DNA of 64,000 nt from assembly GCF_003985155.1 (NCBI RefSeq), contig NZ_ML133689.1, positions 1-64,000 on the forward strand, written 5' to 3'. This document shows, piece after piece, positions 18,747 through 28,625 of this stretch (position 1 is the first letter of the stretch; the number at the start of each line of letters is the position of its first letter). The DNA is from Rhizobium vallis (GTDB taxonomy: Bacteria > Pseudomonadota > Alphaproteobacteria > Rhizobiales > Rhizobiaceae). The notes under the pieces are model-generated. The model worked only from the letters and a program-made list of their open reading frames with translations. It did no database searches and was not told where the DNA came from. A program made the translations under genes and the position numbers.

Positions 18747-19738
18747 GTATCGCGACTGAGATTATCGGGGTGCCGGAAACGTTGGATCACTTCCAGTCGG
18801 AATCCTATTCGCCCTACCATTTCTTCTCCTCCGCGCAATGGGCGAAATTCCGAGCCGACACGCCGCTGACACTGACCAGCGACGAGGTCAACCGACTGCG
18901 CTCGATGGGCGACCCGATCGATCTCAACGAGGTCCGGCGCATTTATCTCTCGCTGTCGCGCCTGCTTTCGGCGCATGTCGAATCCTCGCAGATGCTGTTT
19001 GAGCAGCGCAACCGCTTCCTCAGCCTGTCCGATGTGACGAAGACTCCCTTCGTCATCGGCATCGCCGGCTCGGTCGCTGTGGGAAAATCGACTACGGCGC
19101 GTGTTCTCAAGGAGCTGCTGGGACGCTGGCCTTCCAGCCCGAAGGTCGATCTGATCACCACCGACGGCTTTCTTCACCCGAACGCCGTGCTGCAGCGGGA
19201 AAAGCTGATGCAGCGCAAGGGTTTTCCTGAGAGTTACGACACGGCCGCGATCCTGCGCTTTCTTTCGGCGATCAAGGCGGGGCGGCCGGATGTGAAGGCG
19301 CCCTGTTATTCGCATCTCGTCTATGACGTGCTGCCGGACGAGTACAAGTTCGTAGACCGGCCGGACATCCTGATCTTCGAGGGCATCAACGTGCTGCAAT
19401 CGCGCGACCTGCCGGCCGACGGCAAGATCGTGCCGATGGTGTCCGATTTCTTCGACTTTTCGATCTATATCGATGCCGCGGAGAACCAGATCCACAATTG
19501 GTACGTCACGCGCTTCATGCGGCTGCGGGAGACCGCCTTCCGCGATCCGAACTCCTATTTCCATCGCTACGCCTCGATTACCGATGCGGAGGCGCTTGAA
19601 ATCGCCGAGGATCTCTGGACGAACATCAACCTGAAGAACCTGCGCCAGAACATCCTGCCGACGCGACCGCGCGCCGATCTGATCCTGAAAAAGGGCAAGG
19701 ATCATCTGATCGAGCAGGTCGCACTCAGAAAACTATAG
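18743..19738 (+). CDS. coaA: Type I pantothenate kinase
   Basis: 331 residues. First step of coenzyme A synthesis from pantothenate. P-loop GSVAVGKS at 109-116, the pantothenate-side segments [10 protein letters not shown] and [11 protein letters not shown], and [10 protein letters not shown] are all typical of the prokaryotic type I enzyme, which is feedback-inhibited by CoA. Overlaps hisE by 4 bases, so it is the last gene of the his transcript, a common arrangement in Rhizobiales. Confidence 0.97.
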   Translation: MSIATEIIGVPETLDHFQSESYSPYHFFSSAQWAKFRADTPLTLTSDEVNRLRSMGDPIDLNEVRRIYLSLSRLLSAHVESSQMLFEQRNRFLSLSDVTKTPFVIGIAGSVAVGKSTTARVLKELLGRWPSSPKVDLITTDGFLHPNAVLQREKLMQRKGFPESYDTAAILRFLSAIKAGRPDVKAPCYSHLVYDVLPDEYKFVDRPDILIFEGINVLQSRDLPADGKIVPMVSDFFDFSIYIDAAENQIHNWYVTRFMRLRETAFRDPNSYFHRYASITDAEALEIAEDLWTNINLKNLRQNILPTRPRADLILKKGKDHLIEQVALRKL

Positions 19739-19752
19739 CAGGCGATTATATT

Positions 19753-20364
19753 TCAGGGCTGCACACGGCGCAGCGTCAGGTTGATCCGGCCGCCGTTCTT
19801 CAGCAGCGTCGAGGTCGCCGGATGGATGCGGTCGACGCCATGGAAACAAAGCCTCCCCTCGCCGCCGAGCACAACCAGATCGCCGCTCGAAAGTTTGAAA
19901 GATAGCGTACGATCGTTGCGGCTGAGACCGCCGACGCGGAAGAGACAGCTGTTGCCGAGCGAGATCGAGACGACAGGCGCCTGCAGATCCTGTTCGTCCT
20001 TGTCCTGATGCAGGCCCATGCGCGCTTCGTCGGAGTAGAAATTGACGAGGCAGGCTTCGGGCGGCCTGTCATAACCCGACACTTCATTCCAGATATCGAG
20101 CAATTTCTGCGGCATATCAGGCCAGGGCCGGCCGGTCGCCGGGTGCGTCGGCTGGTAGCGATAGCCACGCTCCTTGTCCGTCACCCAGCCGAGCGGCCCG
20201 CAATTGGTCATGCGCACGGACATCGGTTTGCCGGTGCCGGGCATCACGGGCACGTAAAGCGGCGCTTCGGCCACGATAGTGCGGATCACCTCGACCAACG
20301 CTTCCTGCTGAGCCCGGTCAAGATAGCCGGGGAGATGGCGGATGCCTTTCAAGAGTTCCGGCAT
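19753..20364 (-). CDS. alkB: AlkB-type DNA dealkylating dioxygenase
   Basis: 203 residues from ATG 20364; a GTG at 20373 is an alternative. Fe(II)/2-oxoglutarate dioxygenase that repairs 1-methyladenine and 3-methylcytosine. Iron ligands are seen in MGLHQDKDE (HxD) and the distal CFHGVDRI His; the 2-oxoglutarate Arg is in GRINLTLRR. Also NFYSDEARMG, typical of AlkB. The start lies immediately after the arfB stop, so the two are likely co-expressed. No Ada regulator gene nearby. Confidence 0.93.
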   Translation of the reverse strand: MPELLKGIRHLPGYLDRAQQEALVEVIRTIVAEAPLYVPVMPGTGKPMSVRMTNCGPLGWVTDKERGYRYQPTHPATGRPWPDMPQKLLDIWNEVSGYDRPPEACLVNFYSDEARMGLHQDKDEQDLQAPVVSISLGNSCLFRVGGLSRNDRTLSFKLSSGDLVVLGGEGRLCFHGVDRIHPATSTLLKNGGRINLTLRRVQP

Positions 20365-20365
20365 G

Positions 20366-20806
20366 TTATTCACTGCCGCCGCCGGGGCGGCCGCGCATTT
20401 TCTTGACTTCCGAGCGGCCGGATTTTTCCTTCAGGCGACGCTCGACCGAGCCCTTGGTCGGTTTGGTCTTCTTCCGCGGCGGCGGCGGCGGCTTGGCGGC
20501 TTCCAGAATCAGCTCCTTCAGCCGCTCGCGCGCATCCTCGCGGTTCCGGTCCTGGCTGCGAAACCGGCTCGCCTCGATCATCAGCACACCCTCCTTCGAC
20601 AGGCGCCGACCGGCGAGCTTGATCGCATTGGCCTTGACGCGCTCATTGAGAGACGGCGAATTCGGGATGTTGAAGAATAGCTGGACTGCCGTCGAGACCT
20701 TGTTGACGTTCTGCCCGCCGGGACCGCCCGCCAGAACGAACTGTTCCGTCAGCTCCCATCCGGCGATGGTAATCCTGTCATCGATGTAGAGCGCGTCGCT
20801 GGCCAT
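20366..20806 (-). CDS. arfB: ArfB (YaeJ), stalled-ribosome rescue peptidyl-tRNA hydrolase
   Basis: 146 residues. Release-factor-like domain with GGPGGQNVNK at 27-36 holding the catalytic GGQ (30-32), no codon-recognition domain, and a basic C-terminal tail (PPRKKTKPTKGS, SGRSEVKKMRG) that enters the empty mRNA channel of stalled ribosomes. Length fits ArfB/ICT1. The alkB start follows within a few bases. Lies between alkB and the pckA terminator. Confidence 0.95.
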   Translation of the reverse strand: MASDALYIDDRITIAGWELTEQFVLAGGPGGQNVNKVSTAVQLFFNIPNSPSLNERVKANAIKLAGRRLSKEGVLMIEASRFRSQDRNREDARERLKELILEAAKPPPPPRKKTKPTKGSVERRLKEKSGRSEVKKMRGRPGGGSE

Positions 20807-20856
20807 GCGGCGTTCTATCTCATATCGGCAATGAATTGAAAATATCGGCCATCAAC

Positions 20857-20889
20857 GAGAAAACCCGGCAATCCTGCGATGCCGGGTTT
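20857..20889 (-). terminator. Rho-independent terminator of pckA
   Basis: On the minus strand AAACCCGGCA (20889-20880), 9-base loop, TGCCGGGTTT (20870-20861) followed by TCTCGTTG. Perfect 10-bp stem, 25 bases beyond the pckA stop. The right shoulder merges with a parS-like sequence (20885-20900). Confidence 0.85.
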
Positions 20890-20900
20890 CACGTGAGTCA
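20885..20900. other. Weak parS-like palindrome
   Basis: GGTTTCACGTGAGTCA matches 13 of 16 positions of the ParB site TGTTTCACGTGAAACA, with the CACGTG core intact. Located between the pckA stop and its terminator hairpin, about 41 kb from the predicted oriC. May be chance; ParB binding tolerates few changes. Confidence 0.25.
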
Positions 20901-20913
20901 GAGTTTGATCTGC

Positions 20914-22524
<1,611 letters not shown>

Positions 22525-22640
22525 GGCTAGTTCCCTTTGCTCAGGCTCGTTGCCGTTAAAACTAAGCTAGAAATACGGGGAGAAATTTTAAAAAACAAGA
22601 GACAAAAATTGAGAAAATGCAGTAATATCAAATAATTAAT

Positions 22641-22672
22641 CGATTTAAATTTGTGGCGTTCTTTTTAAATCG
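22641..22672. promoter_or_regulatory. Inverted repeat, possible operator
   Basis: CGATTTAAA (22641-22649) and TTTAAATCG (22664-22672): perfect 9-bp arms with 14 bases between. Centre-to-centre spacing of the arms is about 23 bases, roughly two helical turns, which suits a dimeric regulator. Lies 117 bases upstream of the pckA start and 190 upstream of chvI. Confidence 0.45.
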
Positions 22673-22697
22673 TTTGAAAAGATCGCGTTGAAACATT

Positions 22698-22737
22698 TTG
22701 TCGTACGCGTTCAGATTGTCCTAGAATTTTACGACAA
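22698..22737. promoter_or_regulatory. Second inverted repeat upstream of chvI
   Basis: TTGTCGTA (22698-22705) and TACGACAA (22730-22737): perfect 8-bp arms, 24-base spacer. The arms are 32 bases apart centre to centre, about three helical turns. Candidate binding site for a regulator of chvI, possibly ChvI itself. Confidence 0.4.
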
Positions 22738-22862
22738 TCCTCCCCTTTATCTTTGCCACAATTTGTTCCACCTTTATCCTCCATAAGCGCATCCGGTCAC
22801 TGAGACCGCCTGGGGACCACCAAAATCCGGGAGATTGCGCACTGATGATGGAGACCAACACC

Positions 22863-23600
22863 ATGCCGACAATCGCGCTCGTTGATGACGACCGCAACAT
22901 CCTCACCTCGGTGTCGATCGCGCTGGAGGCTGAAGGATACAAGGTCGAGACCTATACGGACGGTGCCTCGGCGCTCGACGGCCTTCTGGCGCGACCGCCG
23001 CAGCTTGCGATCTTCGATATCAAGATGCCGCGCATGGACGGCATGGAGCTGTTGCGCCGCCTGCGGCAGAAGTCCGATATTCCGGTGATCTTCCTCACCT
23101 CCAAGGATGAGGAGATCGACGAACTCTTCGGCCTGAAGATGGGCGCTGACGATTTCATCACCAAGCCGTTTTCGCAGCGCCTGCTGGTGGAGCGCGTGCG
23201 CGCCGTCCTGCGCCGCGCCTCGAGCCGCGAAGCCGCGGCCGCCGCCGGCACGAACCCCGCCGGCACGCCGAAAGCCGGCGCGGTACAGCAGGCCCGCTCG
23301 CTGGAGCGCGGACAACTGGTTATGGACCAGGAACGCCATACCTGCACCTGGAAGGGCGAGGCGGTGACGCTGACGGTGACGGAATTCCTGATCCTGCATT
23401 CGCTGGCGCAGCGCCCCGGCGTCGTCAAGAGCCGGGATGCATTAATGGACGCCGCCTATGACGAACAGGTCTATGTCGACGACCGGACCATCGACAGCCA
23501 CATCAAGCGGCTTCGCAAGAAATTCAAGATGGTCGATACCGATTTTGATATGATTGAAACGCTTTACGGAGTGGGATACCGCTTCCGCGAAGCAGCCTGA
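22863..23600 (+). CDS. chvI: Response regulator ChvI (OmpR family)
   Basis: 245 residues from ATG 22863, with GGAG 8 bases upstream; an ATG 18 bases earlier would add six residues not seen in homologues. Receiver domain: VDDD (7-10), phospho-acceptor Asp52 ([10 protein letters not shown]), Thr79, Lys101. An Ala/Gly/Pro linker (about 125-145) precedes an OmpR winged helix ending LYGVGYRF. ChvGI governs exopolysaccharide, motility, acid response and symbiosis or virulence in rhizobia and Agrobacterium. Its kinase gene chvG follows after 77 bases. Confidence 0.97.
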   Translation: MPTIALVDDDRNILTSVSIALEAEGYKVETYTDGASALDGLLARPPQLAIFDIKMPRMDGMELLRRLRQKSDIPVIFLTSKDEEIDELFGLKMGADDFITKPFSQRLLVERVRAVLRRASSREAAAAAGTNPAGTPKAGAVQQARSLERGQLVMDQERHTCTWKGEAVTLTVTEFLILHSLAQRPGVVKSRDALMDAAYDEQVYVDDRTIDSHIKRLRKKFKMVDTDFDMIETLYGVGYRFREAA

Positions 23601-23677
23601 CGCCTTACAGCGCGGCAAGAGACGATTAAGGGTTGCGGGCCGGTCCAACCGGCCCCGCCCTTTGAAAGGGCCTGTCA

Positions 23678-25468
23678 TTGGCACAGTTGGTGCGGGAAAG
23701 GGATCTGGATGATGCGGAGGGCGTAAGCAGCCCTCTCGCCCGAGGGCGCCGTTGGTCGCATCCCTTCACGCTGATCCGTCGCATCTTCGGCAATGCCGTC
23801 TTTTCGAGCCTGACGCGCCGCATCGTCTTCTTCAATCTCGCCGCGCTGGTGGTGCTCGTCGGCGGCATTCTCTACCTCAACCAGTTTCGTGAGGGACTGA
23901 TCGATGCTCGCGCCGAAAGCCTTTTGACGCAAGGTGAGATCATCGCCGGCGCCGTTTCAGCCTCTGCGTCGGTCGATACGAACTCGATCACCATCGATCC
24001 GCAGAAACTGCTCGAGCTGCAAGCCGGCCAGAGCATCACCCCGGTGCCAAACGACGAGGATCTCGAATTCCCGATCGATCCCGAAAAGGTCGCCCCGGTT
24101 CTGCGCCGGCTGATCTCTCCGACGCGCACGCGCGCCCGCATCTTCGATGCCGACGCCAATCTGCTGCTCGATTCGCGCCATCTCTATTCGCGCGGCCAAG
24201 TGTTGCGCTTCGACCTGCCGCCAGTCGAAGAGGAGAAGCAGACCTGGAGCGATTGGTTCGCGACGCTGTTCAACAAGGCGCTGCAGCCCGGCAACCTGCC
24301 GCTCTACAAGGAAGCCCCGGGCGGCGACGGCTCCATCTATCCCGAAGTCATGAACGCGCTGACCGGCGTGCGCGGCGCCGTGGTGCGCACCACCGAAAAA
24401 GGTGAGCTCATCGTTTCCGTTGCGGTGCCGATCCAGCGGTTCCGCGCCGTGCTCGGCGTGCTGCTGCTCTCGACGCAGGCGGGTGACATCGACAATATCG
24501 TGCATGCCGAACGGCTTGCCATCATGCGGGTCTTCGGCGTGGCGACGCTGGTCAACGTGCTGCTTTCACTGGTGCTGTCATCGACGATCGCCAATCCGCT
24601 ACGCCGGCTTTCGGCAGCGGCGATCCGCGTGCGCCGCGGCGCCAAGGCGCGTGAGGAAATCCCGGACTTTTCCGCCCGCCAGGATGAAATCGGCAACCTT
24701 TCCATTGCATTGCGCGAGATGACAACGGCGCTCTATGACCGCATCGACGCGATCGAGAGCTTTGCGGCCGATGTCAGCCATGAGCTCAAGAACCCGCTGA
24801 CCTCGCTGCGCAGCGCCGTCGAAACACTGCCGCTCGCCAGATCCGAGGATTCCAAGAAGCGGCTGCTCGATGTCATCCAGCACGATGTCCGCCGCCTCGA
24901 CCGCCTGATCAGCGATATTTCCGACGCCTCGCGCCTCGACGCCGAACTCGCGCGCGTCGATGCCTCCTCCATCGACATGGAGGTGCTGCTGCGCGACCTG
25001 ATCGATGTGTCACGCCAGATAAGAGGCAGCAAGAAGCAGGTGGAGATCGAATATGCCATCGATCGCAAGCCGAACGTCAAGGCGCGCTTCATCGTCAACG
25101 GTCACGATCTGCGCATCGGCCAGATCGTGACGAACCTGATCGAGAACGCCCGTTCCTTCGTGCCTGAGAAGGGCGGCAAGATCACCGTACGGCTGGTGCG
25201 GACACGGTCGCGCTGCGTCACCTACATCGAGGACAATGGCCCCGGAATCCAGGCGGAAAATATCGACCGCATCTTCGAGCGTTTTTATACGGACCGGCCG
25301 GAATCGGAGGGCTTCGGCCAGAATTCCGGTCTCGGCCTTTCGATCAGCCGCCAGATCGCCGAAGCCCATGGCGGTTCGCTGAGGGCGGAGAACATCACCA
25401 ATGGCGAAAACGGGCATGTGGTCGGCGCGCGCTTCATCCTCGCCCTGCCCCTCGACGCCGCGGCATGA
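23678..25468 (+). CDS. chvG: Sensor histidine kinase ChvG (ExoS)
   Basis: 596 residues from a TTG start at 23678 that has a GAAAGGG site; no better ATG gives the conserved N-terminus. Two membrane helices (about 50-68 and 283-305) bracket a 215-residue periplasmic sensor domain with acid/envelope-stress role, where ExoR binds in S. meliloti. HAMP region, then HisKA box ADVSHELKNPLTSL with His368, N box NLIENARSF, DNGPGI, and GLGLSI. Overlaps hprK by 4 bases, tying ChvGI expression to the PTS regulatory genes downstream. exoR is not in this window. Confidence 0.96.
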   Translation: MAQLVRERDLDDAEGVSSPLARGRRWSHPFTLIRRIFGNAVFSSLTRRIVFFNLAALVVLVGGILYLNQFREGLIDARAESLLTQGEIIAGAVSASASVDTNSITIDPQKLLELQAGQSITPVPNDEDLEFPIDPEKVAPVLRRLISPTRTRARIFDADANLLLDSRHLYSRGQVLRFDLPPVEEEKQTWSDWFATLFNKALQPGNLPLYKEAPGGDGSIYPEVMNALTGVRGAVVRTTEKGELIVSVAVPIQRFRAVLGVLLLSTQAGDIDNIVHAERLAIMRVFGVATLVNVLLSLVLSSTIANPLRRLSAAAIRVRRGAKAREEIPDFSARQDEIGNLSIALREMTTALYDRIDAIESFAADVSHELKNPLTSLRSAVETLPLARSEDSKKRLLDVIQHDVRRLDRLISDISDASRLDAELARVDASSIDMEVLLRDLIDVSRQIRGSKKQVEIEYAIDRKPNVKARFIVNGHDLRIGQIVTNLIENARSFVPEKGGKITVRLVRTRSRCVTYIEDNGPGIQAENIDRIFERFYTDRPESEGFGQNSGLGLSISRQIAEAHGGSLRAENITNGENGHVVGARFILALPLDAAA

Positions 25469-25914
25469 CGGAAGCTCCGAACATTCATGCGACGGCGATC
25501 GTCGTCGGCAGAACCGGGCTCCTGTTCAGCGGACCCTCGGGCTGGGGAAAATCGATGCTGGCCTTCTCCTGCATGACCGAGGCGCGACGGCTGGGCCTCT
25601 TCACGTCGCTTGTTGCAGACGACCAGGTTCTTCTTTCCAAAGAGGCAGGCTCGGTGATCGCCGCATGCCCGCCGTCGATCGCCGGGCTGATCGAGCTTCG
25701 CGGCACCGGCATCGTCCGGCAGGATCATATCCCCAGGGCGACCATGCACTATGCCGTGCTTCCTGGCAGCGCTTCCGGTGAAAACCGCGTTCCTCCCGAG
25801 GGTGAAATCGTCAGCCTTGCGGCCGGTTTTTCGCTTCCCGCATTGCGGTTGCTCACAAACGTTCCCTCACCCCTCGCCATTCTGATGGCGAAAGCGCCGG
25901 ATATCGGCCATTGA
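25465..25914 (+). CDS. hprK: HPr kinase/phosphorylase, short alphaproteobacterial form
   Basis: 149 residues, about half the length of the Gram-positive enzyme: only the C-terminal catalytic domain is present, as is known for alphaproteobacteria. P-loop GPSGWGKS at 23-30 and the following VADDQVLL strand are seen; the HprK signature ELRGTGIV is present near 73-80. Predicted to phosphorylate the conserved Ser of the HPr encoded 560 bases downstream. Coupled to chvG by an ATGA overlap. Confidence 0.92.
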   Translation: MTEAPNIHATAIVVGRTGLLFSGPSGWGKSMLAFSCMTEARRLGLFTSLVADDQVLLSKEAGSVIAACPPSIAGLIELRGTGIVRQDHIPRATMHYAVLPGSASGENRVPPEGEIVSLAAGFSLPALRLLTNVPSPLAILMAKAPDIGH

Positions 25915-26064
25915 GGCCTTCAAGATTGGCCAATCTGCCTTATATATTTGCATTTTTATCTTGCACTTCAGCTTTTCATAGCCAAGATGTGCCGCCACCG
26001 GTGGACGTAATTGCTGCATTGCGATATCTGGGCCACCGTTTGCGTATATGGGAGCAGTAATATC

Positions 26065-26466
26065 ATGATCGGACTTGTGCTTGTCACTCATGGCAAGCTG
26101 GCTGAAGAGTTTCGTCATGCTGTCGAGCACGTCGTCGGTCCTCAGAAATTCATCGAGACGGTCTGTATTGGCCCCGAAGACGATATGGACCAGAGACGGC
26201 AGGACATTCTGGAAGCTGTTTCCGGCGCCGACGATGGCCATGGCGTCGTCATCCTCACCGACATGTTCGGTGGTACGCCGTCCAATCTCGCCATATCGGT
26301 CATGAGCAGCGGCCATACCGAGGTCATTGCCGGCGTCAACCTGCCAATGCTGATCAAGCTTGCTGGCGTGCGCGGCGAGAACAACATGGAGAAGGCACTG
26401 GTGGAGGCTTCCGAAGCCGGGCGAAAATACATCAATGTCGCGAGCCGGGTGCTCAGCGGAAAATAA
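26065..26466 (+). CDS. PTS EIIA component, mannose type (regulatory)
   Basis: 133 residues from ATG 26065 with a purine-rich site before it; upstream in-frame codons are dismissed. EIIA-Man fold: MIGLVLVTHGKLAEEF with phospho-accepting His9, and the hallmark TDMFGGTPSNLA near 70-81. No EIIB or EIIC transport partner is present, so it is a regulatory protein of the PTS rather than a sugar transporter, as in other rhizobia where such EIIA proteins act with HPr in carbon/nitrogen signalling. 150 bases after hprK and 9 bases before the HPr gene. Often annotated manX. Confidence 0.92.
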   Translation: MIGLVLVTHGKLAEEFRHAVEHVVGPQKFIETVCIGPEDDMDQRRQDILEAVSGADDGHGVVILTDMFGGTPSNLAISVMSSGHTEVIAGVNLPMLIKLAGVRGENNMEKALVEASEAGRKYINVASRVLSGK

Positions 26467-26475
26467 CGGGCCTTC

Positions 26476-26751
26476 ATGACGTCGCTCTCGCGGGAACTCC
26501 TCATCATCAACAAACGCGGTCTTCACGCGCGCGCCTCCGCCAAATTCGTGCAGATGGTCGAGACCTTCGATGCCGCCATTACCGTTTCCAAAGACGGAAT
26601 GACGGTCGGCGGCACCTCGATCATGGGCCTGATGATGCTAGCGGCCAGCCCCGGCTCGAGCGTTGTCGTCTCGGCGAGCGGCAGCCAGGCTCAGGAAGCG
26701 CTGGAGGCCTTGGATCAACTGATTCAGAACCGGTTCGGCGAAGAAATATAA
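26476..26751 (+). CDS. ptsH: HPr phosphocarrier protein
   Basis: 91 residues. His17 in NKRGLHARASAKF accepts phosphate from EI (PtsP, not in the window) and passes it to EIIA proteins. Ser48 in GTSIMGLMML is the equivalent of the Ser46 phosphorylated by HprK, and that motif fits HprK regulation. Length and fold are standard. The transcript hprK-EIIA-HPr forms the core of the regulatory PTS of alphaproteobacteria. The gene may also be called npr, but the kept regulatory Ser motif favours HPr. Confidence 0.94.
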   Translation: MTSLSRELLIINKRGLHARASAKFVQMVETFDAAITVSKDGMTVGGTSIMGLMMLAASPGSSVVVSASGSQAQEALEALDQLIQNRFGEEI

Positions 26752-26773
26752 CCGCCGTCCGAATCATATAAAC

Positions 26774-26793
26774 ATATAAAGACTTCTTTATAT
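26774..26793. promoter_or_regulatory. Perfect palindrome upstream of ahcY
   Basis: ATATAAAGA, CT, TCTTTATAT: 9-bp arms with a 2-base centre, in the HPr-ahcY intergenic region, 230 bases before the ahcY start. ArsR-type regulators of S-adenosylhomocysteine and methionine genes (SahR family) are known to bind short AT-rich palindromes of this build ahead of ahcY; assignment here is inference. Confidence 0.5.
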
Positions 26794-26830
26794 CCTTATT
26801 GCCATCCCACGCGAAGCCTGCTAAACGGCG

Positions 26831-26957
26831 GCATGCCGTGCGCTAAAGCGCGTCGCATTGCACGTAATTCATGCAATGCGCTTTAGCTCTTGCTGTTATG
26901 CATGCCGTAATCCCGGAACCGCTGCACACTTCCGGACGACATGCGTTAGCACGCGGT
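26831..26957. repeat. Rhizobial intergenic mosaic repeat (RIME-like)
   Basis: Two adjoining hairpins. The first spans 26842-26887: GCTAAAG with CTTTAGC outside and CGCATTGCA with TGCAATGCG inside, a 5-base bulge on the left arm. The second spans 26899-26945: GCATG with CATGC around CCGGAA / TTCCGG. Outer flanks TGCGCTAA and TTAGCACG are also related. The layout matches the small repeated elements common between Rhizobium genes. It separates the palindrome at 26774 from ahcY, so it lies in the probable 5' leader. Confidence 0.75.
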
Positions 26958-27022
26958 CCATCCGTCGCGCGGTCATCTTCGCGCGCGCCAATTTTGAAAC
27001 GTTTTTCAGCCTGGAGGCCTCT

Positions 27023-28423
27023 ATGAGCACTGAAAAAGATTATGTCGTCGCCGACATCGGGCTTGCGGATTTCGGCCGCAAGGAAATTACGATTGCCGAA
27101 ACCGAAATGCCGGGGCTGATGTCCTGCCGCAGCGAATTTGGCGATACAAAGCCGCTGAAGGGCGCGCGCATCACCGGCTCGCTGCACATGACCATCCAGA
27201 CAGCCGTGCTCATCGAGACGCTGGTCGCGCTCGGCGCCGAAGTCCGCTGGGCCTCGTGCAACATCTTCTCGACGCAGGATCACGCCGCTGCCGCAATCGC
27301 TGCTGCCGGCGTTCCGGTCTTCGCCATCAAGGGCGAGTCGCTCGAAGATTACTGGGTCTATACCGACAAGATCTTCCAGTGGGCCGATGGCGGCCTTTCC
27401 AACATGATCCTCGATGACGGCGGCGACGCCACCATGTACATCCTGCTCGGCGCCCGCGCCGAAGCCGGCGAGGACGTGCTGTCCCATCCGCATTCCGAGG
27501 AAGAGGAAATCCTCTTCGCGCAGATCAAGAAGCGCCTTGCCGCTTCTCCGGGCTGGTTCACCAAGCAGCGCGACGCCATCAAGGGCGTTACCGAAGAAAC
27601 GACGACAGGCGTCAACCGCCTCTACCAGCTCAGCCAGAAGGGCCTGCTGCCCTTCCCGGCGATCAATGTCAACGACTCCGTCACCAAGTCGAAGTTCGAC
27701 AACAAATACGGCTGCAAGGAATCGCTGGTCGACGGCATCCGCCGCGGCACCGACGTGATGATGGCCGGCAAGGTTGCCGTCGTCTGCGGCTACGGCGACG
27801 TCGGCAAGGGTTCTGCCGCTTCGCTTTCCGGCGCCGGCGCCCGCGTCAAGGTCACCGAAGCCGATCCGATCTGCGCATTGCAGGCCGCGATGGACGGTTA
27901 TGAAGTCGTGCTGCTCGAGGACGTCGTTTCTTCGGCCGATATCTTCATCACCACGACCGGCAACAAGGACGTCATCCGCATCGACCACATGCGGGAGATG
28001 AAGGACATGGCGATTGTCGGCAATATCGGCCACTTCGACAACGAAATCGAAGTCGCTGCGCTGCGTAACCTCAAATGGACCAACGTCAAGCCGCAGGTCG
28101 ATCTGATCGAGTTCCCCAAGGGTAACCGCATCATCCTTCTCTCCGAAGGCCGCCTGCTCAACCTCGGCAACGCAACGGGCCACCCGTCCTTCGTCATGTC
28201 GGCTTCCTTCACCAACCAGACGCTGGCGCAGATCGAGCTCTTCACCAAGCCCGGCCAGTATTCCAACCAGGTCTATATCCTGCCGAAGCATCTCGATGAA
28301 AAGGTCGCACGCCTGCATCTCGACAAGCTCGGCGTAAAGCTGACGGAGCTTTCGGCGGAACAGGCTGCCTATATCGGCGTCTCGCCAAAGGGCCCGTTCA
28401 AGTCCGATCACTACAGATATTGA
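27023..28423 (+). CDS. ahcY: S-adenosylhomocysteinase
   Basis: 466 residues from ATG 27023, with GGAGG 6-10 bases upstream. Hydrolyses S-adenosylhomocysteine to adenosine and homocysteine, clearing the product of every SAM methyltransferase including CcrM. NAD-binding [20 protein letters not shown], and the C-terminal [14 protein letters not shown] and KSDHYRY (Lys/Tyr contacting NAD of the partner subunit) are present. The stop lies inside a 9-bp inverted repeat, followed by a strong terminator. Confidence 0.98.
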   Translation: MSTEKDYVVADIGLADFGRKEITIAETEMPGLMSCRSEFGDTKPLKGARITGSLHMTIQTAVLIETLVALGAEVRWASCNIFSTQDHAAAAIAAAGVPVFAIKGESLEDYWVYTDKIFQWADGGLSNMILDDGGDATMYILLGARAEAGEDVLSHPHSEEEEILFAQIKKRLAASPGWFTKQRDAIKGVTEETTTGVNRLYQLSQKGLLPFPAINVNDSVTKSKFDNKYGCKESLVDGIRRGTDVMMAGKVAVVCGYGDVGKGSAASLSGAGARVKVTEADPICALQAAMDGYEVVLLEDVVSSADIFITTTGNKDVIRIDHMREMKDMAIVGNIGHFDNEIEVAALRNLKWTNVKPQVDLIEFPKGNRIILLSEGRLLNLGNATGHPSFVMSASFTNQTLAQIELFTKPGQYSNQVYILPKHLDEKVARLHLDKLGVKLTELSAEQAAYIGVSPKGPFKSDHYRY

Positions 28424-28439
28424 TCTGATCATCAATATC
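28416..28439. other. Inverted repeat overlapping the ahcY stop codon
   Basis: GATATTGAT (28416-28424), CTGATC, ATCAATATC (28431-28439). Perfect 9-bp arms. Could form an RNA hairpin just upstream of the terminator, or be a DNA site. A similar but shorter GATATC-N7-GATATC follows the trxA stop (40612-40630). Confidence 0.4.
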
Positions 28440-28451
28440 CACAAGATGTAG

Positions 28452-28488
28452 AAGCCACGGCATTGACAAATGCCGTGGCTTATTTTTT
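28452..28488 (+). terminator. Rho-independent terminator of ahcY
   Basis: AAGCCACGGCATT (28452-28464), GACA loop, AATGCCGTGGCTT (28469-28481), then ATTTTTT. A perfect 13-bp stem, one of the strongest terminators in the window. The DivL-like gene starts 138 bases later and so needs its own promoter. Confidence 0.95.
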
Positions 28489-28625
28489 GGACGCTCCCTT
28501 CCCGCCGATTCCCTTCCGAAGTATTGTTTTAAGACTTGATTCGTGGCGCCGGACCCGTCCGACCGTCTCGAAAATGGGATGTCTTGTCGTAATGCGGCAC
28601 ATTGAAGGACGGAGACATACCGCGG

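Larger units (their letters stand above)
22525..22862. promoter_or_regulatory. Divergent pckA-chvI promoter region
   Basis: 338 bases without a gene, clearly more AT-rich than its surroundings between about 22555 and 22760. It should hold the promoters of pckA (-) and chvI (+). Two inverted repeats stand out and are listed separately (22641-22672 and 22698-22737). I could not fix -35/-10 boxes with confidence. Confidence 0.6.

Noticed and set aside
26752..27022. SAH riboswitch in the ahcY leader
   Set aside because: The structured part is explained by a rhizobial double-hairpin repeat, and I see no conserved SAH-riboswitch core. The class is known mainly outside Rhizobiales.
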